Positions 1 to 7,953 of a stretch of DNA of 51,445 nt are shown here, one piece after another; the stretch's first letter is position 1, and each line of letters begins with the position of its first letter. The notes below the pieces were generated by a model. It made no database searches and was not told the DNA's origin. It saw only the letters and a list, made by a program, of their open reading frames with translations. Where the stretch lies: assembly GCA_964410015.1 (NCBI GenBank), contig CAYPFV010000003.1:1-51445 (forward strand), given 5' to 3'. The DNA is from SKVR01 sp964410015 (GTDB taxonomy: Bacteria; Bacteroidota; Bacteroidia; Bacteroidales; UBA7960). Position numbers and translations under genes: made by a program.

Positions 1-50
1 GACTGTTGGCGAGCTCCATCTGACCGAATTAATCAAATTATAAACAGATG
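1..50 (-). repeat. Dispersed intergenic repeat, cut by window edge
   Basis: The 34-bp core at 17-50 starts with CATCTG and ends with CAGATG around an AT-rich middle, preceded by a gagctc flank. The same core occurs at 7639, 7764, 21096, 21184 and 37999, and its first part at 51164 and 51330. The flank gactgtt-gcgagctc at 1-16 matches 37983-37998 except for one base. The last three bases of the core (48-50) are the ATG of the next gene. The rest of the copy lies left of the window. Confidence 0.8.
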
Positions 51-608
51 AAAAATTATTTATTTGCACTTCTTATCTCTTCACTGGTTTGCCCAATATT
101 TGCACAAACCGTTGAAAATACAAATGTTTACCCCTCCAACCTCGAAGAAAACATGTACTTTGAGGAATTCGATGCCGAGACAAATGTTATTCATGGATTA
201 AACTTTATGGTATTATCTGATGGTAATGATTCTCAGTATATTACACCTGGTTTTGAGGTGAGTCTGTATTTACTGCCCGAAGGCAGTTCGAGTGCAGATG
301 ATCTTATTATTGTAAAAAAATATCCTCTCGACGGTATTTATCATTTTGGAAGTCATGAATTTGAGAACGAAACGGTAAATCTTGAGGAAGTTGCTGGTAT
401 TTCGCCGGGTAATTACCGGTTGGGTGTATGGGTTAATTCTGCTTCCGACTTTGCGGAAGATGAAAATGACAACGCAACACTGTTCCGCCAGGGCGTTACT
501 ATTACCAAAGCCACCTCAGGAGTCTCATCTGAATCTTCCAAATCTACATGGGATGATGACGATGATGATGACTGGGATTATGATGACTGGGACGATGATG
601 ATTGGTAA
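48..608 (+). CDS. Secreted CARDB-like protein with Asp/Trp-rich tail
   Basis: A 186-residue protein. Residues 1-20 form a signal peptide ending at a signal peptidase I-like site (Phe-Ala-Gln). Residues 25-150 look like one immunoglobulin-type CARDB domain, recognisable by a G-N-Y-x-L-G-V-W-V strand followed by an acidic E-D-E-N-D-N turn. After a Ser/Thr linker, the last 19 residues are almost only Asp and Trp, encoded by a GAT-rich tract (549-606). The tail might bind cations or a partner surface; that is inference. The ATG is the end of a dispersed repeat (17-50), so the repeat probably supplies the leader too; no clear Shine-Dalgarno sequence is visible. A hairpin terminator follows at 645. 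The exact function is unknown. Confidence 0.65.
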   Translation: MKNYLFALLISSLVCPIFAQTVENTNVYPSNLEENMYFEEFDAETNVIHGLNFMVLSDGNDSQYITPGFEVSLYLLPEGSSSADDLIIVKKYPLDGIYHFGSHEFENETVNLEEVAGISPGNYRLGVWVNSASDFAEDENDNATLFRQGVTITKATSGVSSESSKSTWDDDDDDDWDYDDWDDDDW

Positions 609-644
609 AAAACAATCAAACAATTTTATTATTCGTAAGTTTAG

Positions 645-690
645 AGACTGAGCGAAACAGAATGAAATGTTTCTCTCAGTCTTTCTTAAT
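645..690 (+). terminator. Hairpin terminator after the secreted protein gene
   Basis: A 15-bp stem with one mismatch (645-659 with 668-682), an 8-nt loop and a T-rich tail. It lies 36 bp after the stop of the upstream gene and before the TonB receptor start. Confidence 0.6.
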
Positions 691-723
691 CAATTTTATT
701 TTTTCACTTAAAAACCGAACAGG

Positions 724-2775
724 ATGAGAACACAACAAACAATCAGTAACGTACTCACTTTTAAACGCTGGAAACGGACTTCATATGCTGTTTTCAGCAG
801 TTTGAAAAAAGTAGTACGTATTGGTGTGTTATCGGTTGGTTGCAGCATCCTCGTATTGCCGGTTTTTGCCCGCGAAAGTAATACCCGTATTCCTGAAACC
901 ACCAACTCCGATACACTCGATCTGGAAGAGGTGGTGGTAAGTGCACAACTCACCCCCATGCTTCAATCGGAGTTGATGAGGATTGTGCAGGTAATTTCGC
1001 GTCCCGAAATTGAGAAAGCACCCGTTCATGATCTGGCCAGTTTGCTGGGAAATGTGCGTGGTGTTGACATCAGAACCCGCGGACAATGGGGCATGCAGGC
1101 CGATATAAGCATACGTGGAGGTTCTTTCGACCAAACGTTAATACTCCTCAATGGTATCAACATTACCGATCCCCAAACCGGGCATCACAATCTTAACCTG
1201 CCAGTAGATCTGCAATCTGTTGAGCGTATAGAAGTACTGCAAGGGGCGGGTGCCCGTATTTTCGGACCCAATGCCTTTAACGGAGCGGTGAATATTATAA
1301 CCCGTCAGTCGGGAACTTCTGGTGGTTCCCTCTCATTGGTTGCCGGTGAATATGGTCTTATTGCACCTTCTGCCTCCGGCGCATTCAAAACAAGGCAGGC
1401 GGGTCATTTTTTATCCGCATCCGGGAAGATTAGCAATGGGTCTTTTGAAAATTCTGATTTTCAGACCGGGAATATTTTTTACCGGTTCAATTATCCGGTC
1501 AGCGATTTCTCACTTGATATGCAAGCAGGGTTTAATCAAAAAGCTTTTGGTGCCAATAGTTTCTACACCCCTGAATATCCTGAGCAATTTGAAGAAACCC
1601 AAACATTTTTTACATCTCTGCAATTAAAACCTGAAGGAAAGATCAACTTCAATCCCAAAGTATATTGGCGAAGACATACTGACAGGTTCGAGCTCTTCAG
1701 ATACGAATCACCAGAATGGTATAGCGGACATAATTATCATCTTACAAATATTGCTGGTGCCTCCGCCGATTACAGTTTTTCTACCGGTGCGGGGGAAACG
1801 GCATTGGGTTTTGATTACAGATATGAGCACATCTTAAGTAATGTTTTAGGACATGAACTTGAAGAACCTCTATTGGTTAAATCAGGTACTGATAATTTTT
1901 ACACACATTCCTACAACCGTTCGGGAATTGGTGTGATGATAGAACACAGTATAACTGGCGAAAAATTTTCTCTGTCAGGCGGATCACTGATTTATAGCAA
2001 TACCGATCTTGAAGAGCCGGTTACTTTGTTTCCGGGCATTGATTTTGCCTGGAATATTGCTCCCCGCTACAGGTGGTTTGCTTCTCTGAATCGTACTTTA
2101 AGACTTCCTACGTTTACTGATCTGTTTTATTCTGGTCCCACCAACCAGGGTAATGAAATGTTACTTCCTGAAAAGGCAATTTCTTTAGAAACCGGTTACA
2201 TCAGTCAATTCGAGGGTTTTGGTTTTGATGTTGCAGTATTTCACCGGTGGGGTATAGATTTAATTGATTGGGTGAAAAGTCCTGGAGATGAGCGATGGAA
2301 AAGTATGAATCATACAAAGGTAAATATTGCAGGATTGGAAACTGGTATCCGCTTTCAACCCTTGTCCTTTGCTCCTTACTTCACACCCCGGATAGAATAT
2401 ACTTACATCTACGCCGATAAAAACAGCGACCAACTGGTTTCTAATTATGTACTTGATCATTTAAAGCATAAGTTAGATGTTGGATTAAACATTGATATTA
2501 CCCCTTCAATGCAGGTAAACGTTATCGCATCCTATCGCCAGAGGGAAGGAGGTTATATGCTTTATGAAGATGGAGTTTTTACTTCCACTACCGGTTTTCA
2601 ACCCTACTGGTTGATCAACGCCCGTGCTGCTTATGGTTTTGATAAATGGAATATTTTTGCGGATGTTTCCAATATGCTGAATACCACAAGAGTTTCAATT
2701 GCTAACGTTCCACAGCCGGGGCGATGGTTCACTTTCGGCATAAGTTATCAGTTTTCTTCAAATATTTCTTCCTGA
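724..2775 (+). CDS. TonB-dependent outer-membrane receptor, BtuB-like
   Basis: A 683-residue TonB-dependent receptor of the vitamin B12/siderophore type. An N-terminal basic stretch and a hydrophobic segment (about residues 28-50) form a long signal peptide. A TonB-box-like region with EEVVVSAQ follows, then the plug domain (about 75-200) with S-I-R-G-G-S-F, an L-N-G-I-N-I-T-D-P loop and the closing R-I-E-V-L-Q-G-A...G-A-V-N-I-I-T motif. The rest is a barrel ending in Tyr/Phe-rich strands. There is no CarboxypepD_reg domain, unlike the receptor at 46976. The substrate cannot be read from sequence, and no cobalamin riboswitch was seen upstream. The 3' end overlaps the convergent truA gene by 28 bp, and an apparent terminator for this gene lies inside truA (2805-2834). 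Confidence 0.85.
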   Translation: MRTQQTISNVLTFKRWKRTSYAVFSSLKKVVRIGVLSVGCSILVLPVFARESNTRIPETTNSDTLDLEEVVVSAQLTPMLQSELMRIVQVISRPEIEKAPVHDLASLLGNVRGVDIRTRGQWGMQADISIRGGSFDQTLILLNGINITDPQTGHHNLNLPVDLQSVERIEVLQGAGARIFGPNAFNGAVNIITRQSGTSGGSLSLVAGEYGLIAPSASGAFKTRQAGHFLSASGKISNGSFENSDFQTGNIFYRFNYPVSDFSLDMQAGFNQKAFGANSFYTPEYPEQFEETQTFFTSLQLKPEGKINFNPKVYWRRHTDRFELFRYESPEWYSGHNYHLTNIAGASADYSFSTGAGETALGFDYRYEHILSNVLGHELEEPLLVKSGTDNFYTHSYNRSGIGVMIEHSITGEKFSLSGGSLIYSNTDLEEPVTLFPGIDFAWNIAPRYRWFASLNRTLRLPTFTDLFYSGPTNQGNEMLLPEKAISLETGYISQFEGFGFDVAVFHRWGIDLIDWVKSPGDERWKSMNHTKVNIAGLETGIRFQPLSFAPYFTPRIEYTYIYADKNSDQLVSNYVLDHLKHKLDVGLNIDITPSMQVNVIASYRQREGGYMLYEDGVFTSTTGFQPYWLINARAAYGFDKWNIFADVSNMLNTTRVSIANVPQPGRWFTFGISYQFSSNISS

Positions 2776-3518
2776 TATTCAGCACCTAAAAAATAAAGTC
2801 CATAGCCGGGTACTGAGTACCCGGCGTTTTTTCTATCCTTGCTTACAATAATATCTTTGAATTCTTCAAGACTTATTTTTTCTGCACCTACATCTGTTAG
2901 GGTGCCCACAATAGCACGGATCATGTTTCTCAAAAACCGGTTTGAACTAATTTTGTAAACCCAAAGATGCCCTCTTTTTTCCCATCCCGATTGGGTTATG
3001 GTACATAAATAATTGTTAACCTGTGTATTGCTTTTCGAGAAACTTTCAAAATCGGAGTATTCCATCAGGATTTGAGATGCTTGCTGCATACTTTCAAAGT
3101 TGAGAGGCCATTCCACCTGCCAGGCTCTTTTAATCAGGAAAGGGTCTTTACGTCTGCAAATACAATACTCATAACTCCTCTTTATAGCGCTAAAGCGGGC
3201 ATGGGCATCACTTTTCACCCTCACAATTTTTTCTATAGATATATCCGGTGGCAATATCCGGTTTAATTTAAAGCAAAGTTGTGCTTTTTCCTCCCCCGAT
3301 AGCAGGGAACTATAATCAAAATGTGCTGTATATTTCCTTGCATGCACTTCGGTATCGGTGCGTCCGGTTCCGGTAACTTCCGTGGGGGTTTTTAAAAGTA
3401 TCGACAGGGATTCTTCCAGTTTCTGTTGTACAGTAAGGGTTCCGGGTTGTTTTTGCCATCCTTTAAAATTTATACCCAAATAACTCAGATAAATAAAATA
3501 CCGGTAAGATTTTTTCAT
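2748..3518 (-). CDS. truA: tRNA pseudouridine(38-40) synthase TruA
   Basis: A 256-residue enzyme, close to the usual length (about 250-270), that isomerises uridines 38-40 in the tRNA anticodon arm. The catalytic motif G-T-G-R-T-D-T-E-V-H-A is present with Asp55. The N-terminal Y-L-G-x-x-F-x-G-W-Q motif and the C-terminal A-G-Y-S-V-P-G-Y-G-L-Y-F-L segment are as expected. It converges with the upstream TonB receptor and overlaps it by 28 bp. Its 3' part holds a perfect hairpin followed by T residues on the opposite strand, which can serve as terminator for the receptor. The 342-bp gap to the hydrogenase operon suggests separate promoters. Confidence 0.93.
   Translation of the reverse strand: MKKSYRYFIYLSYLGINFKGWQKQPGTLTVQQKLEESLSILLKTPTEVTGTGRTDTEVHARKYTAHFDYSSLLSGEEKAQLCFKLNRILPPDISIEKIVRVKSDAHARFSAIKRSYEYCICRRKDPFLIKRAWQVEWPLNFESMQQASQILMEYSDFESFSKSNTQVNNYLCTITQSGWEKRGHLWVYKISSNRFLRNMIRAIVGTLTDVGAEKISLEEFKDIIVSKDRKNAGYSVPGYGLYFLGAEYQEEIFEEN
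2805..2834 (+). terminator. Intrinsic terminator embedded in truA coding sequence
   Basis: A perfect 9-bp stem (GCCGGGTAC, 2805-2813, paired with 2817-2825), a 3-nt loop and gttttttct. It starts 30 bp after the stop of the plus-strand TonB receptor. On the other strand it codes for A-G-Y-S-V-P-G-Y near the TruA C-terminus. Confidence 0.65.
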
Positions 3519-3691
3519 GATAAAATAATTGTACCGTAAAGATAAAAGGTAGATGCAAACGTAAGGTAATTTTCTGTTTTACTTTCCTTTTGTAATGTGG
3601 AAAAATTATTCTTTTAAAAGTTTTGTTTCTTTATTTTATTTGATGTTAAAATTCACCATATCAGCGATTAACCAGTCTATTTCAGAAAAAA

Positions 3692-3714
3692 TTATTTATA
3701 ATCTTTATAAATAA
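3692..3714. promoter_or_regulatory. Perfect palindrome, candidate operator
   Basis: TTATTTATAA (3692-3701), spacer tct, then its exact reverse complement (3705-3714). It lies about 55 bp upstream of the TATATTTG box, a position compatible with an activator site. It matches neither the Rex nor the FNR (TTGAT-N4-ATCAA) consensus, so the binding protein is unknown. A 10-bp perfect inverted repeat in very AT-rich DNA could arise by chance. Confidence 0.4.
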
Positions 3715-3768
3715 CTACTAATTACCAAAATAAATAAAGAAAAAAGTCTCTAATTAAAAAACACTTCT

Positions 3769-3776
3769 TATATTTG
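3769..3776 (+). promoter_or_regulatory. Candidate -7 box (TAnnTTTG) for complex 1
   Basis: TATATTTG matches the Bacteroidota housekeeping -7 consensus and lies 84 bp before the first hydrogenase start codon. No TTTG -33 box is found at 18-20 bp spacing, which would suit an activator-dependent promoter. Confidence 0.4.
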
Positions 3777-3860
3777 GTGCTGAAAACAAAAAAAGAAAGT
3801 AAAAAAATAAAAAAGCAAGGTAAGGTATAATCTAAATTTTTAACAGAAAGGGACTATTCT

Positions 3861-4328
3861 ATGACAAAAATCGAAGAATTTGTGAAACAACAGGCAGAAG
3901 TACACGGAAAAAAGCGTGAAAACCTTATGCCTATTCTTCAGGCAGTTATCAAAGAGCACCATTATCTGTCTGAAGATGCCATGGTAGCCATTGCTGCTGA
4001 GTTAGATATCAGTACAGCGGATGTGTATGGAACTGCTTCATTTTATACTTTTATGGATACTGTTCCACGCGGAAAGAACATCATTAGGGTTTGTAAAACC
4101 ATAACCTGCCATATGAAAGGGAAAGATGCAGTTATAGAAGCATTGCAAGACACATTGAAGATAAAAATCGGCGAAACTACATCAGACGGTCAGTTCAGCT
4201 TGTTGCAGGCCAATTGCCTGGGTTGGTGTCATAAAGGTCCTGTAATGCTTATCAACGATGAGGTTTATCCGGAGGTAAACCCTAAGTCTGCTGTTGAGAT
4301 TATTCAGAAGTATCTGAAAGAACAATAA
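3861..4328 (+). CDS. hydC: NuoE-like [2Fe-2S] subunit of hydrogenase complex 1
   Basis: A 155-residue thioredoxin-fold ferredoxin of the NuoE/HydC family, the small electron-transfer subunit of NADH-linked [FeFe] hydrogenases. Four cluster cysteines are visible: Cys78 and Cys83 (C-K-T-I-T-C) and Cys119 and Cys123 (C-L-G-W-C), with the family spacing CX4C...CX3C. The helical N-terminus and the Y-G-T-A-S-F-Y-T-F segment are typical. It is the first gene of a three-gene operon with hydB (32-bp gap) and hydA. A second, more divergent copy lies at 18833. It should pass electrons between the flavin subunit and the hydrogenase subunit in the cytoplasm. Confidence 0.88.
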   Translation: MTKIEEFVKQQAEVHGKKRENLMPILQAVIKEHHYLSEDAMVAIAAELDISTADVYGTASFYTFMDTVPRGKNIIRVCKTITCHMKGKDAVIEALQDTLKIKIGETTSDGQFSLLQANCLGWCHKGPVMLINDEVYPEVNPKSAVEIIQKYLKEQ

Positions 4329-4360
4329 ACCGAATACTTATTCCTAAAAAGAACAATAAA

Positions 4361-5521
4361 ATGATGGAAAATAAAATAAAAAAAGTTGATCTGATATTTG
4401 AAAAGGTTGATTATCTCGATATTTTAAAAAAGTCTTTTGCCCGTTCGCAGGATGATATCATTCTTGATGTTATTGATTCGGGCCTGCGTGGCAGAGGTGG
4501 AGCAGGTTTTCCCACCGGATTGAAATGGAAGTTTGCCAAAAATGAGGAAGCAGAACAAAAGTATGTGATTTGTAATGCTGATGAGGGAGAGCCTGGCACT
4601 TTTAAAGACCGTGAAATACTAACAGAAGCACCCGAAAAAGTACTGGCGGGTATGGCACTTTGTGGCAAAGCTACCGGCGCCAATGAAGGTTTTATATACC
4701 TCAGGGGCGAATACAATTTTCTCTTGCCCCAATTACATAAGATTATTGAGCAGTTTCATAAAGATATGCGAAAATTGAATTTCGATTTTACCATCCGTAT
4801 CAATTCAGGTAGTGGCGCATACGTTTGCGGCGAGGAAACTGCACTTATGGAATCTATGGAAGGAAAGAGGGGAGAGCCACGCAACAAGCCACCATTTCCT
4901 ACTTCTGCCGGTTATCTGGGTAAGCCTACGAGTATCAACAATGTTGAGACCCTTGTTTTTGCCCTGATGATTGCTAAAGAAGGTCCGCAGAAATTTAAGG
5001 AAATGGGTACCTTCGACTCCAGAGGTTCCAAGGTTTTCTCCGTGTCGGGCGATACACCCAAAGCAGGTATCTATGAACTAGAACTGGGTATGAGTTTGGA
5101 GGATTTTGTCAACGAATTTGGCGATGGTGATACCAAAGCCGTGCAAATTGGAGGTGCATCGGGTTTTTGCGTGGCAAGAAAACATTTTAAAGAAACTGTA
5201 ATTGGTTTTGAGGGAATTCCTACCGGAGGGTCTATGATGCTTTTTAACAGTACGCGTTCTATGTTTAATATTCTGAACGATTACCTCGAGTTTTTCGAAG
5301 AAGAATCCTGTGGGCAATGCACCCCTTGCCGGGTAGGTTGTCAGCAATTGCTCAAAGGAATAGAAGCCGTTAAAAAAGGCATCAAACCACCTGTTTATCT
5401 GGAAGATTTGCAAAAACTTTCTGAAACAATGAAAATTGCTTCTAAATGTGGCTTGGGGCAATCAGTTCCCAATCCTTTCAACTCTATTATCAACAATTTC
5501 AGAGAAGAGATTATTTATTAG
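4361..5521 (+). CDS. hydB: Short NuoF-like NADH/FMN subunit of hydrogenase complex 1
   Basis: A 386-residue NuoF-type subunit. It has the FMN motif R-G-R-G-G-A-G-F-P-T-G-L-K-W, the NADH site G-A-Y-V-C-G-E-E-T-A-L, the SLBB region and the N3-type [4Fe-4S] motif E-S-C-G-Q-C-T-P-C plus the later K-C-G-L-G-Q cysteine. Compared with the 597-residue HydB at 15174 it lacks both the N-terminal [2Fe-2S] thioredoxin-like domain and the C-terminal 2[4Fe-4S] ferredoxin domain. This reduced form is, as I recall, the type found in hydrogenases that use NADH without ferredoxin; bifurcating enzymes carry the longer form. Two adjacent ATG codons open the gene; the first is taken. A 120-bp gap precedes hydA. 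Confidence 0.88.
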   Translation: MMENKIKKVDLIFEKVDYLDILKKSFARSQDDIILDVIDSGLRGRGGAGFPTGLKWKFAKNEEAEQKYVICNADEGEPGTFKDREILTEAPEKVLAGMALCGKATGANEGFIYLRGEYNFLLPQLHKIIEQFHKDMRKLNFDFTIRINSGSGAYVCGEETALMESMEGKRGEPRNKPPFPTSAGYLGKPTSINNVETLVFALMIAKEGPQKFKEMGTFDSRGSKVFSVSGDTPKAGIYELELGMSLEDFVNEFGDGDTKAVQIGGASGFCVARKHFKETVIGFEGIPTGGSMMLFNSTRSMFNILNDYLEFFEEESCGQCTPCRVGCQQLLKGIEAVKKGIKPPVYLEDLQKLSETMKIASKCGLGQSVPNPFNSIINNFREEIIY

Positions 5522-5641
5522 AGAAGGTCTTTATAAAACAAGAATGTCTTGTTTAGAAAATTGCCTTCAAAACATGAAACAGATTCTCCATAACCTGAAA
5601 ATCCGATAAAGAACAGATTAAAAAACTTAAAAATCAAAAAA

Positions 5642-7423
5642 ATGAGTACATATAAGGTAAATCTAAAGATCAACAATTTGCCCGTTTCCGTTGAAGAGGG
5701 CACCACCATACTGGAGGCAGCGCGAAAACTCAATTTTAAAGTACCTACTTTGTGTCATCACGATGATTTGTGTGTTGCCGGAAACTGTCGTGTATGTGTG
5801 GTAGAGCAGGAGGGCAACAGGGTATTGCCAGCAGCGTGTGCCACGCCGGTTTCTGAAGGTATGGTAATTCATACCAATAGCATGAAAGTGCGCCAGGCAC
5901 GTAAGCATATAATTGAATTGCTGCTTTCAGAACACAATTCTGAATGCACCATATGCTATAAAAACGGAAATTGCGAGTTACAGGAACTTTCCAATGAATA
6001 TCGTACAGGCAACCGGATGTTTTTGGATGTAATGCATAAGTCACCCATTGATATTTCCTCACCATCCATTGAAAAGGACGATTCAAAATGCATTCGTTGT
6101 CAGCGCTGTGTACGCACCTGTTCTCAGTTGCAGGCAGTAAGTGCACTTACAGTAGCCAACAAAGGAAAAGATATGAAAATATCAACCTTTCTTGAAAAAC
6201 CCATGCACGAAGTGGTTTGCACCAACTGTGGGCAATGCATCAATCGCTGCCCCACCGCTTCATTGGTAGAGCGTAACTATATCGACCAGGTTTTTGATGC
6301 CATCTACGATCCCAATAAATTTGTGGTGGTGCAAACTGCACCTGCCACCAGGGTTGCTATCGGAGAGGAATTTGGACTGGGTCCGGTTCGAAGTACAGGA
6401 AAAATGGTTTCCGCCCTGCGCCGCCTAGGTTTCGACAAGGTGTTGGATACCGATTTTACTGCCGACCTTACCATTATGGAAGAAGGCACCGAATTGCTTA
6501 CCCGGTTAAAAGAAGCATTGGTTGAAGGAAAAGATGTGGCATTACCCATGATGACCAGTTGCTCGCCTGGATGGATCAAATTTCAGGAACATCTTTTCCC
6601 TGATATGCTTGATAATTTATCAACCTGCAAATCACCTCAGCAGATGTTTGGTCCTTTGGCCAAAACATATTATGCCGAAAAGATCAATAAAAACCCTGCT
6701 GAGATGGTAGTAGTGTCTATCATGCCCTGCACCGCTAAAAAATACGAAGCCGACCGTCCTGAAATGCGAGGCAGTGGATACAAAGATGTAGATTATGTGC
6801 TTACCACACGTGAGTTAGGTATGATGATCAAACAGGCAGGGATTGATTTCGACAAACTGGAGGATGAGAACTACGATAGCATTTTGGGCGAATCTTCCGG
6901 TGCAGCCGTTATTTTTGGCGCTACCGGTGGGGTAATGGAAGCGGCATTGCGCACCGCTTATGAGATCGTAACAGGTCGTGAGGTTCCTTTTTCCAATTTG
7001 AACATTAAGCCCGTTAGAGGCATGGAAGGGATTAAAGAGGCTTCTGTGAAAATAAAAGATGTGAAACCCGAATGGAGTTTCCTCGAAGGTGTTGAGTTGA
7101 ATGTTGCCATAGCGCATGGTTTGGCCAATGCCAAAACCCTTATGAATAAAATAAAAGATGGTAGTGCTAACTATCATTTCATCGAGATCATGGCTTGTCC
7201 GAGCGGGTGCATCGGTGGTGGTGGTCAGCCCATACCCACAAATATGGAGATCAGAAAAAAACGCGCTTCTGCTATTTATGAGGAAGATGAAAAGAAAGCA
7301 GTGCGGAAATCTCATGAAAACCCTGAAGTTGTTGAAGTGTACAGATCATTTCTGCATAAACCTCTTGGGCACAGGTCTCATGATTTGCTGCATACGCACT
7401 ATTCTGCGAAAAAAAGATATTAA
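5642..7423 (+). CDS. hydA: [FeFe] hydrogenase catalytic subunit, complex 1
   Basis: A 593-residue group A [FeFe] hydrogenase. An N-terminal plant-type [2Fe-2S] domain (Cys38, 49, 52, 66) is followed by the His/Cys-ligated [4Fe-4S] region, a 2[4Fe-4S] ferredoxin domain (about residues 140-210) and the H-cluster domain. The H-cluster motifs are T-S-C-S-P-G-W (Cys307, Ser308), M-P-C-T-A-K-K-Y-E (Cys363) and M-A-C-P-S-G-C-I-G-G-G-G-Q-P (Cys519, Cys523). The second residue of the usual Cys-Cys pair in the first motif is serine, encoded by tcg at 6563-6565; the paralogue at 16990 has Cys-Cys. The C-terminal small-subunit domain (K-S-H-E-N-P...H-D-L-L-H-T-H-Y) is complete. It is the last gene of the operon, and a strong terminator follows at 7484. 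Confidence 0.92.
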   Translation: MSTYKVNLKINNLPVSVEEGTTILEAARKLNFKVPTLCHHDDLCVAGNCRVCVVEQEGNRVLPAACATPVSEGMVIHTNSMKVRQARKHIIELLLSEHNSECTICYKNGNCELQELSNEYRTGNRMFLDVMHKSPIDISSPSIEKDDSKCIRCQRCVRTCSQLQAVSALTVANKGKDMKISTFLEKPMHEVVCTNCGQCINRCPTASLVERNYIDQVFDAIYDPNKFVVVQTAPATRVAIGEEFGLGPVRSTGKMVSALRRLGFDKVLDTDFTADLTIMEEGTELLTRLKEALVEGKDVALPMMTSCSPGWIKFQEHLFPDMLDNLSTCKSPQQMFGPLAKTYYAEKINKNPAEMVVVSIMPCTAKKYEADRPEMRGSGYKDVDYVLTTRELGMMIKQAGIDFDKLEDENYDSILGESSGAAVIFGATGGVMEAALRTAYEIVTGREVPFSNLNIKPVRGMEGIKEASVKIKDVKPEWSFLEGVELNVAIAHGLANAKTLMNKIKDGSANYHFIEIMACPSGCIGGGGQPIPTNMEIRKKRASAIYEEDEKKAVRKSHENPEVVEVYRSFLHKPLGHRSHDLLHTHYSAKKRY

Positions 7424-7483
7424 TACCATTGAAATCCGGTGGTAATTTTTCAATATATGCTACCAGTCACAAATAACAAACTC

Positions 7484-7523
7484 ACCGGAGCAGCTTATTT
7501 CTTAATCTGCTCCGGTATTTTTT
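7484..7523 (+). terminator. Intrinsic terminator of hydrogenase complex 1 operon
   Basis: A perfect 10-bp stem ACCGGAGCAG (7484-7493) paired with 7507-7516, a 13-nt loop and a tail attttttgc. It lies 60 bp after the hydA stop. Confidence 0.85.
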
Positions 7524-7530
7524 GCTAAAT

Positions 7531-7638
7531 AGTGCTTGCCAGAAAACACTTATTTTTTGTCTTTGATAAGAAATCGCCAAAGACAAGGCTCTGTAAGTTT
7601 ATGAATATAAGGAGATTGCATTTCGTAAATGACTCATT
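7531..7638 (+). repeat. Left module of dispersed repeat, shared with 51053-51163
   Basis: By eye this aligns end to end and in the same direction with 51053-51163. Shared blocks include gtctttgataa, caaggct, ctaagg/ataagg and gtaaatgact. Both copies run directly into the CATCTG core. Its start (gaaaacactta-tttttt) also resembles one arm of the 18-bp hairpin at 27209. Confidence 0.6.
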
Positions 7639-7763
7639 CATCTGTTTATAATTTTATTAAATAGGTCAGATGGAGCTCGCCAAAACTCCGGTTTTGTATT
7701 TTTGTCCATGCTACGAATTATAATCATCCGTGTGTGTGTCAATATTATTGTCATGGCTCGGTT
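7639..7763 (+). repeat. Dispersed repeat unit, tandem copy 1
   Basis: A 125-bp unit. It begins with the 34-bp CATCTG...CAGATG core (7639-7672), continues with gagctcgccaaaactccgg and ends with a gtgtgtgtcaatattattg / catggctcggtt segment. The next 127 bp are a tandem copy. Confidence 0.75.
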
Positions 7764-7890
7764 CATCTGTTTATAATTTTATTAAATAGGTCAGATGGAG
7801 CTCGCCAAAACTCCGGTTTTGTGTATTTTAACCGTGCTACGAAATCTAATCATCCGTGTAAGTGTCAATAATATTGTCATGGCACGGTTC
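7764..7890 (+). repeat. Dispersed repeat unit, tandem copy 2
   Basis: The core at 7764-7797 is identical to that of copy 1. The downstream half has a few substitutions (gtgtaagtgtcaataatatt). The reverse-oriented equivalents lie at 21005-21131 and 37910-38034. Confidence 0.75.
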
Positions 7891-7953
7891 AAAAATGAGA
7901 ATAATGCAGTATTTGGCATTTTCCTGCAAAGGCTAAATAAATCTTTGTTTTAC

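Larger units (their letters stand above)
3519..3860. other. AT-rich promoter region upstream of hydrogenase complex 1
   Basis: A 342-bp region between divergent truA and the first hydrogenase gene, with no open frame of note. It holds a perfect 10-bp inverted repeat (3692-3714) and a TATATTTG box (3769-3776). No Rex-type TTGTTAA palindrome is seen here, unlike the regions before rex and complex 2. Confidence 0.6.

Noticed and set aside
7639..7890. CRISPR-like direct repeats
   Set aside because: Only two copies, the unit is 125 bp with no spacer structure, and no cas genes are present.
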